This document shows positions 10,490 to 22,487 of a DNA stretch of 64,000 nucleotides, piece after piece (position 1 is the stretch's first letter; every line of letters begins with the position of its first letter). Origin of the DNA: Panax quinquefolius (taxonomy: Eukaryota > Streptophyta > Magnoliopsida > Apiales > Araliaceae); NCBI GenBank assembly GCA_020205615.1, contig CM035164.1, forward strand, positions 1,391,501-1,455,500, written 5' to 3'. The position numbers were made by a program, and so were the translations under genes. The notes below the pieces were generated by a model that was given only the letters and a program-made list of their open reading frames with translations, had not been told where the DNA came from and ran no database searches.

Positions 10490-10778
10490 ATCTTTGCACT
10501 ACTACCAAAGATATTCATTTTATCACCAAATTGGTCATGTTCATCTCAATAATTTGTTCATCTTTGCACTCATCGGCCAAAGATATTCAACAACATGTCA
10601 TCTTTGCACTCTGGTCAAAGATATTCGTCAACAATTCATCTTTGCACTACATGCCAATGATATTCCTCAACAGTTCATATTTGCACTACAGGCCAAATAT
10701 ATTTATCAACAGTTCATATTTGCACTACAGGCCAAATATATTCATCAACAGTTCATATTTGCACTACAGGCCAAATAT
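10490..10778. repeat. Seven-unit hairpin repeat array in LTR Z
   Basis: Each unit carries an inverted repeat around a CACTAC-like loop. Units 1-3 have ATCTTTG/CAAAGAT (10490-10512, 10560-10584, 10600-10622). Unit 4 is mismatched (10638-10661). Units 5-7 have ATATTTG/CAAATAT (10677-10700, 10716-10739, 10755-10778). The last five are spaced 38-39 bases apart. Related arrays occur in every X LTR and in the solo LTR at 60092-63382. Confidence 0.75.
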
Positions 10779-11153
10779 ATTATTATCTCAAAGAAATATA
10801 TAATTATTTCATAATTTATATAAACAATAATTATAACCATGTTGATCATTTCACCTTTGCACTTAAGCTAAAGATATTCAATTATAAATTCAATGGTCAC
10901 GATCATACTAGTCAATAATTCAACTTTGCACTACTGGTCAAAGAGAACCCATAGTCATGATCATACCAATAATCTACCCATCTTTATACTCAAGTCAAAG
11001 AGAAATTAATATCATCATTAGGGTTATAAAAATGTTATATACGATAATAAAAATAATATAATCAACATATAGATTTAATCTCAAGAGTAATATTCATAAC
11101 TCAACTATAATTTGGGCAGAAAAAGAAACCAATTTTGTCGTGAATAGTACCCG

Positions 11154-11276
11154 TAAATAGTAACTCGTGAATAGTAACTCAGGAATAGTAACTCGTGAAT
11201 TGTAACTCATGAATATTAACTCGTGAATAGTAACTCATGAATAGTAACTCGTGAATAGTAACTCATGAATAGTAAA
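11154..11276. repeat. 17-bp tandem repeat GTGAATAGTAACTC, about 8 copies
   Basis: Alternating units of the type GTGAATAGTAACTC(A/G)T. Shorter runs of the same unit are in the X LTRs (for example 16063-16140), in the + solo LTR near 48380-48440, and in the complementary sense at 61799-62035. Confidence 0.75.
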
Positions 11277-12181
11277 CCCGACTCAAAAAGGTAGAAATTC
11301 CACAATAAAATCCATACCAATATTTCGGTATAATGATATTGAAATAACATTTCTTAAACTTATAAATAATTTATTTTAATTGTTTACACTTTACTAAATA
11401 ATGCATTTAATCATCCTAAAATTCCAAACTCATAAGATTTCATCACCAATAACCAAAACGCTCGTCAAAAATCTACATATACCTCATATATGATTCTCAA
11501 GCCATAAAATCATATTTTTCAATTTTCTTACTTCACATAACATATTTAATTCTTTTACTCATAACTAGACCATTTTCATGAAAAATACCAAATCAGTTCA
11601 AAAAATATTTCTTTTCAGGAATTTAGCAGAATATAGTCCCATATTGAACTTATATTTTTCTCAGAATTTTTAAAATTCATTTACTATTTTCATATATACA
11701 AAACCGCTAATATATTTAGACATTTATCATAAATTGTACTCTTGTCCAAAAATTCCGAAATTTACAGAGTACACTGATATTATATAGATGTACTCCCAAT
11801 AAAAATTTCATCAATTTTGGAGTTAACCACAAGGAGTTATAAGCAGTTACTTTTAAAATAGTCTTTTCCGTAAAATTCATAACTCTTAATCTATACATCC
11901 AAAATCGGCATTTTGGACACAATCAATAAAACTCATCAAAATATCATTTCAAATTTTTCTAGAATTTTCAAGCACGGAAGAAGTACGAACTGAAAAAAAA
12001 TAATAACCCTTAAAATCCTCTTTTACCTCTGCAGAAAAGCGATTTCTGGATGACAAACCAGAGGAAACTTCTACTAAATAGCAACTCTCAAAGTATCTAA
12101 ATACTCTAAAAAATATGCTTGATAATATAGAGAGAAAGAAAACTTGTTTCTGGTGTGATTTTTAATTCTAACTTAAGTTTC

Positions 12182-12189
12182 TATTTATA
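12182..12189 (-). promoter_or_regulatory. TATA box of LTR Z
   Basis: Minus-strand TATAAATA. The surrounding sequence matches the X LTR promoter region, and a predicted transcript would start toward lower coordinates. Confidence 0.55.
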
Positions 12190-13646
12190 GGAAAATGCTA
12201 GAACACCAGGAGACTAAATTAATAAAATAATATATTATTTTCTCTTATCCTCTACGTCTACCCAAACTGAAATTCCAGCAAGCCATCCTTGACAAAATTC
12301 AGCAGCCTACATGTGTATTGAACACCCACCAAAAGTGGGTCCCACCCATAAATTAATAAAAATTATTTTATTTTCTGAAACTTCAATAATTCATAGAAAA
12401 TAGCCCGGTTATCAGAAAAATACAAATTTTATGTCCATTCTGACTAAAATAGAATTCTCTACAACTTTGTAGCTTTGAGTTTTTCCAAATTCCAAGCCAA
12501 AAATATCCGAAATCCATAAACGGATGATTTTTAATACCTCCATTAATCGACAAAATCTTCGATAAAATACATCAAGATTAATTCCTTCATTTTATCCACA
12601 TAAAAATAATATATCCATCATTTATATCCACATAAAATAAATATTTCCTTATCATATAAATTATTAATTAATTATTCACAAATAATATTATAGAATCACA
12701 ATTATGACAACCAAAGTTGCTTCTGGAAAGAAGAATTGGCTTTCCAATAAGAATTTCTCCTTACTGGCGCGCAATTAGGTGACCAAATCTCTCCTTGACA
12801 TAACTTTCTAGACATTGCCAATAATGCTATCTAATAATATTATTCAAATAATATGAATTATTGATTTGATAATGGAAAATCTTCAAGATGAGAATTATTG
12901 AAACAACAATAATATAAAATATCAACGCAAGAATTATTGAACCAATAAAATAAAATATTGAGCATGTAATTATTATGTAACAATTATTGAGTAGTGCTTT
13001 CTTACGTAAGAATCAATAATTTCAAAATATTATACTGATCTTTAGTGTCATCTCTATCATGCGATAGCAGACATCTTTGATTTTAACCATCGGGTATTCC
13101 AACAATATTAACATAACGATTACGTCGTTATTTATAAAAACTCAAATTTGTCGTTTTCTTTGTCCCATGGTTATCCGTTATGGGGCCCACAATGGTCGCT
13201 ACCGGCCGTAGATGCGAATATTCCCACGAAAGAATATTCCACGACCAAACGAATATTCCCCGACAACAATGAATATTTTATAACCACTTGTAAGAGACCC
13301 CACTTTTATAAATAAAGATGAATTTTCTATAAATATTATTTTTGAATATTATGGAGTAAATTTGATATAATGTTATAGTTGTGGGTAATATTTATAAATT
13401 TTGCAAAATAAGCAAGTTGTTATAAAATATTCTTTTTGTTTGGGAATATTCGTAAATGACGACATTCAATCATTGGTGGACACCACAATGGAATTATTAT
13501 TTGGATTAAGAAAACGACAAAAATACTTTATGAAAATAATGGCGAGTCATTAGCATGATTAAAATTGTTGAACTACCCTATTAGTAAAAGAAATACGAGA
13601 ATAAGCATGGTCAGATAAGAGTAGCACCTGGTATTGATTATTGATG

Positions 13647-13656
13647 CTTACGTGAG
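13647..13656 (+). promoter_or_regulatory. Conserved CTTACGTGAG motif
   Basis: ACGT-core motif followed by AAGTCAC. It is present at the corresponding place in all LTR families of this window (also 50286, 57546, 60297; CTTACGTAAA at 47145). ACGT cores are bZIP-type binding sites in plants; a regulatory role here is inferred. Confidence 0.4.
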
Positions 13657-13968
13657 AAGTCACTCAACTATACTCAATTATTGCTACGAATTCTTTGCGA
13701 TCATATCTCTTATATTATTGATTCAATTATTGTCATAAGATCATCTCAGTATAATATGTTATATTATTAAATCAATAATTGAGGCGACAAGTTATAAATG
13801 ATTAATAATTGTTGAAAGATTAAATATGTGTTGATTAAAATAAAATAATTTGTGGTAATATTTATTCAATCCTTGATGTATATAAAGAGTCTATTATGAG
13901 TCGTTTGTGGTAAGTTTGGTTATTTTATGGGGGGGCCCATATGTCATCATCTAAGAGAGTCTCTTCAA

Positions 13969-14060
13969 TAATAGTAATTACCTTCATCAATAGTAATTAC
14001 CTTCATCGATAAGTAATTACCTTCACGATAGTAATTACCTTCATCAATAGTAATTACCTT
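13969..14060 (+). repeat. ~19-bp tandem repeat, 5 copies
   Basis: Five units of ATAGTAATTACCTTCATCA with small changes, located in U3 about 200 bases before the TATA box. Not seen in the other Y LTRs. Confidence 0.75.
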
Positions 14061-14216
14061 TACTTTGACGTCAAACCACTTGCTTGTTTCATATTACAAA
14101 GTCCGAACTAATTGTCGCTTCACATTACAAAAGGCCAAACCACTTTTCTTTTCACATCACCAATTAAATCGAGCCACTTGCCTTTTCACATTTCAAGTGC
14201 TAAGCTAGAAATCTTC

Positions 14217-14224
14217 TATAAATA
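14217..14224 (+). promoter_or_regulatory. TATA box of Y solo LTR
   Basis: TATAAATA, followed about 45 bases later by a GAGAGAGAAAG stretch likely near the transcript start, as in the complete Y element. Confidence 0.55.
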
Positions 14225-14439
14225 GAGGCCTAGTGTTTCATTATTTTTCACGAATTCATTCAAGCTATAGAGAGAGAAAGTATAGAGAGAATAAAAGAGA
14301 AAGAAGAAGAGTATTCTGTTACTACACTACTGCATTATTCAATCTCCTACTATGTAAGGGGTGTTATTCTTTCTTATTCATGAAGAGAACTGTTGTTATT
14401 CTATTGATTATTATTACATTGGAATAACTTTGATCATGC

Positions 14440-14660
14440 CAGTTTACCCTATACTTGGTGACATTCTTCTATTATTCTGTTGGAACATCCTGTGTGTGTG
14501 TTTTACACCGAACCTGGTTCCGTCTTTATTATTATTCTGTTGGAACATCACATGCATGTGTTTTACACCGACTGGTTCCGCTCTTTATTATTCTTGGAAC
14601 ATCCATGCCGTGCAAATTTTGCACGACTCAGTTTCCGATATTATTATTCATTGGAATAAC
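14440..14660 (+). repeat. ~60-bp repeat downstream of Y promoter
   Basis: About three units of TTATTATTCTGTTGGAACAT followed by a TGTGTTTTACACC / GGTTCCG segment. The Y 5' LTR has about five such units and the Y 3' LTR about six, so copy number varies. Confidence 0.65.
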
Positions 14661-15050
14661 TCGTATATCTGGCAATCTGCATGCATGGGTGATTTCTTTT
14701 GTTATTCCATTCTTTATTATACTAAGTTGGTTAAAGTTTTGACTTCTATACTCCATTAAATTAGTAGAATATCCTTTATATTTCTGTTTCATCTAGTATC
14801 TTTTCATGAAAATATTCTTCTGATCATTCTTGAATTTTACTCTACAAATCAGTATCATGTTGACAATTTAAACATTATTAGTTCCTGGATAAATTAATTC
14901 TTGAACTTGTTTTATTGAATTCTTATATCATTGTCATCATCCTCATGTTTATATTATGTTGAAAGTCATCTCATGGCCTATAATGCATAGATGGACTTGG
15001 TATGATTATGACCGTGGATTATTCGGTTGTAATCATGGTAGTAATGTTAC

Positions 15051-15055
15051 ATTAA
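15051..15055. repeat. Target duplication ATTAA, left of X array
   Basis: ATTAA matches 40110-40114. Together these flank the entire 25-kb X array inside the Y solo LTR. Confidence 0.85.
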
Positions 15056-17763
15056 TGTGACGCCCCAAAATAGGTATACATCACCCATTCCGAAAGTGTC
15101 AATACATGGTACGTAAACAACTACAACTTTATTATTACAACAAGAAATCTGTGAGTTTAAATACAAATATTATCTTCTGTACAATATCTATACTCAAATA
15201 AATCCTCATCACATTTATTGATACATTATTTTACAAAAATGGTGAGGACTACTAAACAACTCTCTAGAACCTTCATTCCATACCCCGACTGCAGTACTCG
15301 CTTATATTCTCGCCTCCCGAGAAGAAAAATGGAACAAAAGGAAAAGGGTGAGCTCAACTAGCCCAAGAAAGAATATTATGACTAAGATAATATACAACAA
15401 ATTATCGTTAGTCTTCAACAGGAAAAATCTAATAGAATACAATAGACAACAAATTTTAAATCAATATTCGCAGCTGAAATAATAATTCATTAGAAGAGTT
15501 AAGTAGAGAAATGCAAACTACTATCTTCTATGTATGAATTTAAAAGTTCATCGCTCATCTTTTATCCCCTCGTAACATCAATCAATATACATCTAGAATC
15601 AAATATTCATCTTTGTACTACAGCCAAAGATATTCATCACTTGGTCATGTTCATTTAAACACTGCTCATCTTTGCACTACGCCCAAAGATATTCTTCAGA
15701 AATCATTCATCTTTGCACTACAAAACCAAAGATATTCAATAATATCATCATTTAAGACCGAGGATGATGAAAATATTTTTTAAAGAAACGAATCCAAAGA
15801 AACAAAATGACAAGGATTAAGGATTAAGGATTCGTGACTTTGTTTTATCCATGTCCAAAAATACCTCAAAAATAATCACAGTGGTGTAAAATTCAAGAAT
15901 GATCAAAACATGGATACAATCAAAGCTAGTATCCGTAATAGATATTTTGGACAAAAAGAAGAAATTTCATTTTTCTATGAATAGTACGTGAATAAAGGAT
16001 TCGTGAATAATAAAATCTTACACCAAAAGATAGAAATTCCACAAAAAAACATCTTCACGCTTCATGAATAAGATAATAAGAATCTCGTGAATAAGAACTC
16101 GCTGAATAAGAACTCGTGAATAGTAACTCATGAATAGTAATCCGACATGAAAAAGTTCCAAATTTGATAAAAAGTTCCAACCAATATTTCAAAGATAATG
16201 ATATTGAAGAAATAATATCATTTGAGAAGAAAATAACATCCCTTACCTCGAAAGATTAAGATTTCTAATTTGGAATACTTTGATATAGTCAAGAAGGAAC
16301 TTGCAACGCCTAACAATACTCAAAGTATACTCAAAATACTCACAAGAATACGCTTCGATAATATAGAGAGAAAACTTCAGCCTCGTGTGATTTTCAATTC
16401 TAACCTAAGACCCTATTTATAGAAAATGCTTAGAACACCAAAAGCGTAAAATTTAATATAATATTATTATTTATAATAAAATTTCCTACGCCAACCTTCC
16501 AAGAACTGAATTCAGCTCATTCAACCCACATGTAACACACCATAATGAAAAAAACGTTTTTTTAATTTTAAATATTTTAAACTTCCAAAATCAATTATTT
16601 TGAGCTTCTAACTTCAATAATTCATAATAAATAGCCTTTTCATCAGAAAATTTGAATCTCATGAATTTTTATAGGAAATTCAATTCTCTACAACTTTGCG
16701 TAAGAAAGTTTTTCCAAATTCCAAATAGAAATTGACCAAAAATCCACAAACCAAGCGATTTTACAAAGCTATAATCAAATTTCAAATAATAAATGGGGTC
16801 CACCGACATGTTTAACATGTTTTAAAACATTTATTGCAACAAAAATACTCTTCCTCCTCAGATACTCATATATCCCACATTCGTTGTAAAATATCACCAT
16901 TATTATATTATTAAAATATAATAATATATTTAAATGAATTATTTTATCGTAAAAAGATAAAATTTCAATTTTCAACAATTGTCACATTAAAATTTTTCTC
17001 CATCTATATCCACATAAAATCAATATTTTCCTCATCATATGAATCAATAATTAATTATTCACAAATAATATTACGTAATCACAATATCGACAACCAAAAG
17101 CGCTTCCTGTGAGCAGGGGGCTTTCCAATAAGAATTTCTTCATCATGGCCGCAATTAGGTGACCAAACCTCTCCTTAGATGTAACTTTCTAGACATTGCC
17201 AATAATGTTATCTAATAATATTATTCAGATAATATGAATTATTGCTTCGATAATGAAAAATACCGTGTAATGACAATTATCAAACAACAAAGAATATAAA
17301 ATATCAACGCAAAGAATTATTAACTCAATAAAATATCGAATAAGAATTATCGTAACCATTATCGAGTAGTGCCTTCTTCACGTAAGAATCAATAATTGGT
17401 GCAATACCGTAAAGCTACCGTGTTTTTAACACCGAGGCATTTTAACAAGATTAATCTGTAATAACTACGCCTGCTATTTTTAAACAACTTATATTTGTCG
17501 CTTTCTTCATCCAATCGCTCACATGGGGGCCACACATATCGCATTGTACTGTCGCATTTATATATTCCCGACAAAGATTAATATTCCACGACCAAACGAA
17601 TATTCCCCGACAACAACAATGAATATTTTATAACCACTTGCTTATTTTGAAATATTTATGATTTTTTACCCTAACTATCCACATTAATCAAATCAACCCT
17701 TACTATTTCAAAATAATAAATAGAGAAAATTAAATTTCATTAATAATAAGTTGGGGTCTTACA
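15056..17763 (-). mobile_element. X array LTR 1 (3'-most LTR)
   Basis: Minus-strand LTR running from TGTAAGACCCC (at 17763) to a CGTCACA end (at 15056), 2708 bases, TG...CA. It includes the TATA box at 16414-16421, ATCTTTG hairpin repeats (about 15608-15735), GTGAATAAG/AGTAACTC repeats (16063-16140), GAATATTC elements (17565-17625) and a GAGCTCACCC block (15350). The polypurine tract on its right marks it as the 3' LTR of internal region 1. Confidence 0.85.
16414..16421 (-). promoter_or_regulatory. TATA box, X LTR 1
   Basis: Minus-strand TATAAATA followed by AGGG(T/C)CTTAGG, conserved in all X LTRs. Confidence 0.55.
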
Positions 17764-17775
17764 ACCTCCCTCCTT
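17764..17775 (-). other. Polypurine tract, X internal region 1
   Basis: AAGGAGGGAGGT on the minus strand, directly before the LTR. Primes plus-strand DNA synthesis. Confidence 0.75.
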
Positions 17776-20700
17776 ATGAAATTTCGCCCTCGAAATCGAC
17801 GACGACACTGGTGTTTCAAAAAGGTGAGGATACCTCGCTTTCATTTCCGCTTCCAATTCCCGTGTCATTCCTCTATAAAGCATGATTCCTCCACAAAACT
17901 TTAACTTGTGGTATGACCTTTCATAGTAGGGACATGCTCCTTCCTATCCAAAATCTTGACAGTACCTCCTCATACGCTAAGTCTTCTATCTCGTCCTGCT
18001 TCTAACTCTATAACGTGGTTCGGGTCTTTCACATATTTATGAAGTACGATATGTGAAACACATTATGAACACGAGACATACTTTGAGGTAACGCAAGTCT
18101 ATAGGCTACATTTCCTACTTCGGCCAAGAATTTGAAATGGACCAATAAATCGTGGATCGAGCTTTCTCTCTTCCCAAATCTTGTAACTCCCTTCCATGGA
18201 GCAACTCGCAATAATACATGATCCCCTACACTAAATTCCACGCCCTTTCGATGAAGATCCGCATAACTCTTTTGTCGATCTTGTGCCGCTTTGTATACGC
18301 TGTCAATCATTTGATCTTTTCGGTAGTCATATCGTATTTAAACTCGGGTCCCAACAATGTTGCTTCACCCACCTCATCCCAACATATCGGAGAACGACAT
18401 TTTCGTCCATATAATGCTTCAAATGGAGCCACACCTATACTTCGCTCGATAACTATTGTTGTAGGAGAATTCCACCAATGGTAAATACTTATCCCAACCG
18501 CCTTTGAAGTCTAGGACACGTAGTCTTAATAGATCTTCAAGAGTTTGAATAGTCCTTCTCGATTGTCCGTCTGCTTTGGGGATGGTATGTCAACTAAATC
18601 GCAAAAATCTGCGCTCATAGCTTTTTGCAAGCTAACCCAAAATCTTGAAGTGAATCTTGGGTCACGATCCAAACTATGGATACAGCATGCCATGCAACCT
18701 CACAATCTCATTCACGCATATACTAAAGAAGACGCTCAAGGAATAAGTCTCCGTGACGGCAAGAAATGAGCGACTTGGTTAATCTATCAACAATAACCCA
18801 AATAAAGATTGATGCCTTGAGAAACCGTAGAAAGACCCAGAATCGAAATCCATGGTAATGTGTTCCCACTTCCATTTCGGAATCTCAAGTGGTTGCAACG
18901 GACCCTTAGGTACTAGATGCTCCGCCTTTACACGCTGACAAGTTAAACACATCGAGATAAACTTTGCAATCTCTCTCTTCATATTGTTCCACCAAAATGT
19001 ATGTCAAGATCACGATATTTTTAGTACTTCCGTGATGGATTGCAAATGGTGTATCGTGTGCCTCCATCATAATCTTGTACTTCAAATCGTAGTCGTTAGA
19101 ACACAAAGTCTAGAGTGGACTCAAGTATTCCTTCTTCATCAATTCTCGCTTCCTAATAGCTCCTTCTTGTACTTTCTTCTTCATACGCATCATCCCGGCC
19201 TGCGGGCTTGAGCAACCTTAACTTTTTCTATTAAAGTCGGCTCTATGCGATACTTGACATCATCGCACTCGCTCCTCAAGAATATGATCTTCTACTCAAC
19301 GCGCACACCACCACGCTCGCTTTTCCAGATGGTATCAATAGTGTGGTCGTAGTCTTCAATAGCTCGAGCCAACGTCACGCCAAGATGTTGAGTTCTTTTT
19401 TGAGTGAAGAAATATTTAAGGCTTTTATGGTCCTAATATATCTCCACTTTCTCCCATATAGATAGTGCCTCCATATTTTTAGCGAAAACGATCGGGCCGC
19501 TAACTCTAGATCATGAGTAGGATAATTCCTCTCATACTCTTTTTTTGTCATGAGGCATAGGCTATGACTTTCCCACGCCAGCATGAGAACACATCCTAAC
19601 CTTTGCCTCAAGCATCATCAGAGATAACAAATCCATCCGAACCGTATGGTATTGTTAGAAACAGTGCCCAAATAAGTCTCCTCTTAAGCTCTTGGAAACT
19701 CTTCTCGCATTCTTCGCCTCCAAACGAATTTTGTATCCTTCCGAAGTAGCCGAAGTTAATGGAGTAGCGATTCGAGAAAACCCTTCCACGAATCTCCGAT
19801 AATAACCACTTAAGCCCAAAAAAAGCTACGTGATTTCAACCACCGACTTTGCTGCTCCCAACTTTGTATTGCTTCAATCTTCACGGATCAACAGATACTC
19901 CATGTTTTGACACCACGCGCTCCAAGGAATGCTACTTCTCAAGCCGTAACTCGCATTTCTTCAATTTGGCATATAGTTTGTTTTCACGAAGCCTTTGAGT
20001 ACCAAATTAAATGGTGCTCATGATCTTCACGACTTTTGAATATATAAGGATGTCATCAATAAAGACAACAACAAACCGATCCAAATATTCCTCAAATACT
20101 TTGGCTCATCATATCCATGAAAGTCATAGAGCATTAGTCAATCCGAAAGACATGACTAAGAATTCATAATGCCCGCATCGAGTTCTAAAGGCGCCTTTGA
20201 ATATCCTCGCCTAATCTTCACCGATGATATCCGTAATCTAAGATCGATTTTTGAAAAGAATTGTGCCCTTTGCAATCGGGTCAAACAAGTCATCAATACG
20301 AGGTAGAGGATACCTATTCTTGATGGTGACATGGTTCAATTCCCGATAGTCAATACAAAGTCGCATACTCCCGCCTTTCTTCTTTACAAATAAAACAGAG
20401 CACCCCAAGGAGATGTACTAGATTTAATGAAAAACCGATGTCCAACAATTCCTCGTAGTTGGACCTTTAACTCCTCAAGTTCAATAGAGCCATTCGATAT
20501 GGGGTTTTAGAAATGGGCTTTGTACCAGTTTCAAGATCAATAAAGAATTCAACTTCACGCTCGGGGTAGACCGGAAGTTCTTCAGAAATACGCCAGAAAG
20601 TCAATAACAACAGAATATTATTCAAATTTGACGTGTCTTTATTCAAATCCATAACATGGGCTAAGAAAGCTTGACATCCGCTTTTCAATAAACGAATAGC

Positions 20701-21205
20701 TTTATGATTAGATATGATAAAGATTGATTTTAATGGTTTAGTTGCTTGAATTGCATAACAAAGTTGGTTAGAATATGAAAACTAACAACCTTACGAAAAC
20801 AATCAATTTTGGCATGATGAGTAGTTAACCAATCAATCCCTAAAATCACATCAAAAGCAAGTATCTTTAAAGAGATAAGGTCAATGTAAGGTGATGGTGC
20901 CAACTTGAATCAAACAAGATTTATAAACAAAGGATGTGATGAAAGTTTCTCCTAACTGAGTTTCCACAGATAGGTCAAAGTCTAATTTCTCCTGAGTCAA
21001 GTTTAAACGCTTGAGCACATGCAGAGAGATAAATGAATGGGTAGCACCCCAGATCAAGTAAGGTATAAACTTCGCAAGAATTTATAAATAGCTTACCCGT
21101 GATCACCTCGCTTGGTTCCTCGATTTTGACCACCACAACAAACGCCTTCCCTAATCGCTGACTTTGACTTTTCTCGGGATACTTTTGAGTCACCGCCCTC
21201 ACCGA
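17776..21205 (-). pseudogene. X unit 1 pol: PR-RT-RNase H-integrase-chromodomain remnant
   Basis: Read from 21205 downward. The protease region has THSF/FDLSVETQLGET-like residues with the DTG triplet damaged (about 21030-21060). RT includes EREVEFFIDLETGTKPISKTPYRMA (20467-20600), a linker and the FIDD motif near 20060. RNase H contains [15 protein letters not shown] and [10 protein letters not shown] (19375-19611). The integrase zinc-binding part has HDTPFAIHHGSTK and CLTCQRVKAEH (18900-19110), then the DDE core. The GPY/F module contains GVTRFGKR and VGNVAYRLALP (18029-18310). A chromodomain-like tail ending ELEAEMKARYPHL lies at about 17800-17870. Stops and frameshifts are frequent. Order and chromodomain indicate the Tekay/Del chromoviruses. 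Confidence 0.8.
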
Positions 21206-22320
21206 ACTAGGTTTCGCTATCGCATAATCTCGAGCGATATGTCCTTCCTTTCCACAATTATAGCATACCTTGAACTGCTAGGGCGCTTTGACTCGATATG
21301 TCCTCTTTTTTCGTGATTTATAACATACGACCGGTGGGTCGCTTCTCCTCCTTTAGAACCGGGCTTGTCACGCAAGACCGCTGCCTTCACATGGTCATTG
21401 TTAAATCTCCTCTTTTAAAATCTCCTCCCGACTCGCTTCTTCTATTTTCATGGCTATGATTACCACCAGAGTGGTTACCATTTTGTCCGTCTGCTTTTCT
21501 CCTCCGGGTTATCATTATTCTGCTTGATCGCTATCTCCGTACGATCCTCGTTATGGTCCTCAAATGACCGTACTCGTTATCTCGCTTCTAACAATTGAGC
21601 CCTCTAACAACATCCTAATAGAGAGAAAATTTATGAGAAATGAGATATCGACGTATGCCGCCGTTTTCAAACCTCTAAGAAACATCCGCACATAATGCTC
21701 CTCATTCTCCACCAAATGAGGTGCAAACTCGATAACTCGCAAACTTTGCCTCGCATCGAGACACCGCTATTGTTGTTTTGCCCAATCTAATGAACTCCAC
21801 TTCCTTCATACGACGAACACTTTCGTGAAAGTATTTGTCATTAAATAGTTTCAAACGCTCCCAAGACATGCCGAAAGGGCCGATGGGTACGCTTCACGCA
21901 TCTCACCAAGAGTCCGCCTCGCCACTTTAACATAAAGGTGGCGAATGGAACCTTCTGTTCTCCGCATCCCAAGACATCGAATATCTTGGTAATTTGTTTG
22001 ACCCATGTTTCCGCCATGATCGGATCCGCTTTCCTTAAATTCGTGGTCCCAACTTTTGAATCGCATTGGTCGTGATAACCCGTGAATTGCTATCATTTCT
22101 CCTCAGATTTTGAACACGAAGTCTCCTCGTCCGATTTTGCATGAATCGCAAAAAACTTCTAAACATCCCCTCGCTCATCATCTCGCCAAAGGTGTGTTGT
22201 TCACAGAGAGGAACATTGCCACCACTTGCACAGACGCTCTCCTCGCTGGTGAGTACAAAGCGCTCCACTGGCCTCATTTCCATTGTTAATATTCTCAATC
22301 ACATTCTCAAATACCGCCAT
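21206..22320 (-). pseudogene. X unit 1 gag remnant
   Basis: Structural protein of the virus-like particle. The minus-strand ATG at 22318-22320 begins MAVFENV, and NINNGNE follows after a frameshift. Middle pieces resemble chromovirus capsid: IRHLYVKVARR, LFNDKYFHESVR and MKEVEFIRLE (about 21780-22100), then FEVCEL and VRMFLRGLK (about 21660-21740). A CYNCGKEGHIARDY zinc knuckle lies near 21215-21260; its last cysteine is tyrosine. A second, poorer knuckle is near 21300. The same lesion occurs in units 2 and 3. Frameshifts break it into short frames. Confidence 0.75.
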
Positions 22321-22470
22321 AAAACAAGGGTTAATTAAGGAAATCAATATATCACATAATATCCTTATATACCGACTCAACTAAAAAATAAGCTTAGTAG
22401 ACACACTAGCGAAGGATTTACTCGCCTCCCTCCTAGTTCTATTCCCCGATCTCCGCCAGAGATCATATCC

Positions 22471-22485
22471 CTAAGCTCGATACCA
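22471..22485 (-). other. Primer binding site, X internal region 1
   Basis: Minus-strand TGGTATCGAGCTTAG beside LTR 2, complementary to the 3' end of initiator methionine tRNA apart from a missing A. Confidence 0.75.
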
Positions 22486-22487
22486 AC

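Larger units (their letters stand above)
9377..13290 (-). mobile_element. LTR Z (chromovirus type), larger part
   Basis: Minus-strand 5' LTR. Its 3' end (TGTGACAACCCC on +, 9377) abuts the primer binding site. Its 5' end is at 40879, because the LTR is interrupted by the Y solo LTR with the X array inside it. The rejoined length is about 4.0 kb. It shares blocks with the X and Y LTRs: the GAGCTCACCC-like region (10094-10110), the ATCTTTG repeat array, the GTGAATAGTAACTC repeats, the TATA box (12182-12189), the ACGT motif near 13000 and AATATTC elements near 13220-13275. No convincing coding frame is present; the open frames at 10494-10814 only reflect tandem repeats. Confidence 0.75.
13291..15055 (+). 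mobile_element. Y-family solo LTR, 5' part
   Basis: It matches the LTRs of the complete Y element (49918-52357). It starts TAAGAGACCCC; the expected TG appears lost. It continues at 40110-40751 after the X insertion, giving about 2.4 kb in total. The 5-base duplication ACTTG flanks it (13286-13290 and 40752-40756). No PBS or PPT adjoins it, so it is a solo LTR left by LTR-LTR recombination. It includes a tandem repeat (13969-14060), TATA (14217) and the ~60-bp repeated unit downstream of the promoter. Confidence 0.8.

Noticed and set aside
10490..10778. CRISPR-like array of regularly spaced palindromic units
   Set aside because: Spacers are repeats of one another, the sequence is plant LTR DNA, and no cas genes are present.
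10494..10814. Repetitive open frames (FALQAKYIHQQ-type repeats), possible small repeat protein
   Set aside because: Two overlapping frames are open only because a 38-39-base unit lacks stops; it lies inside an LTR next to homologous non-coding arrays.
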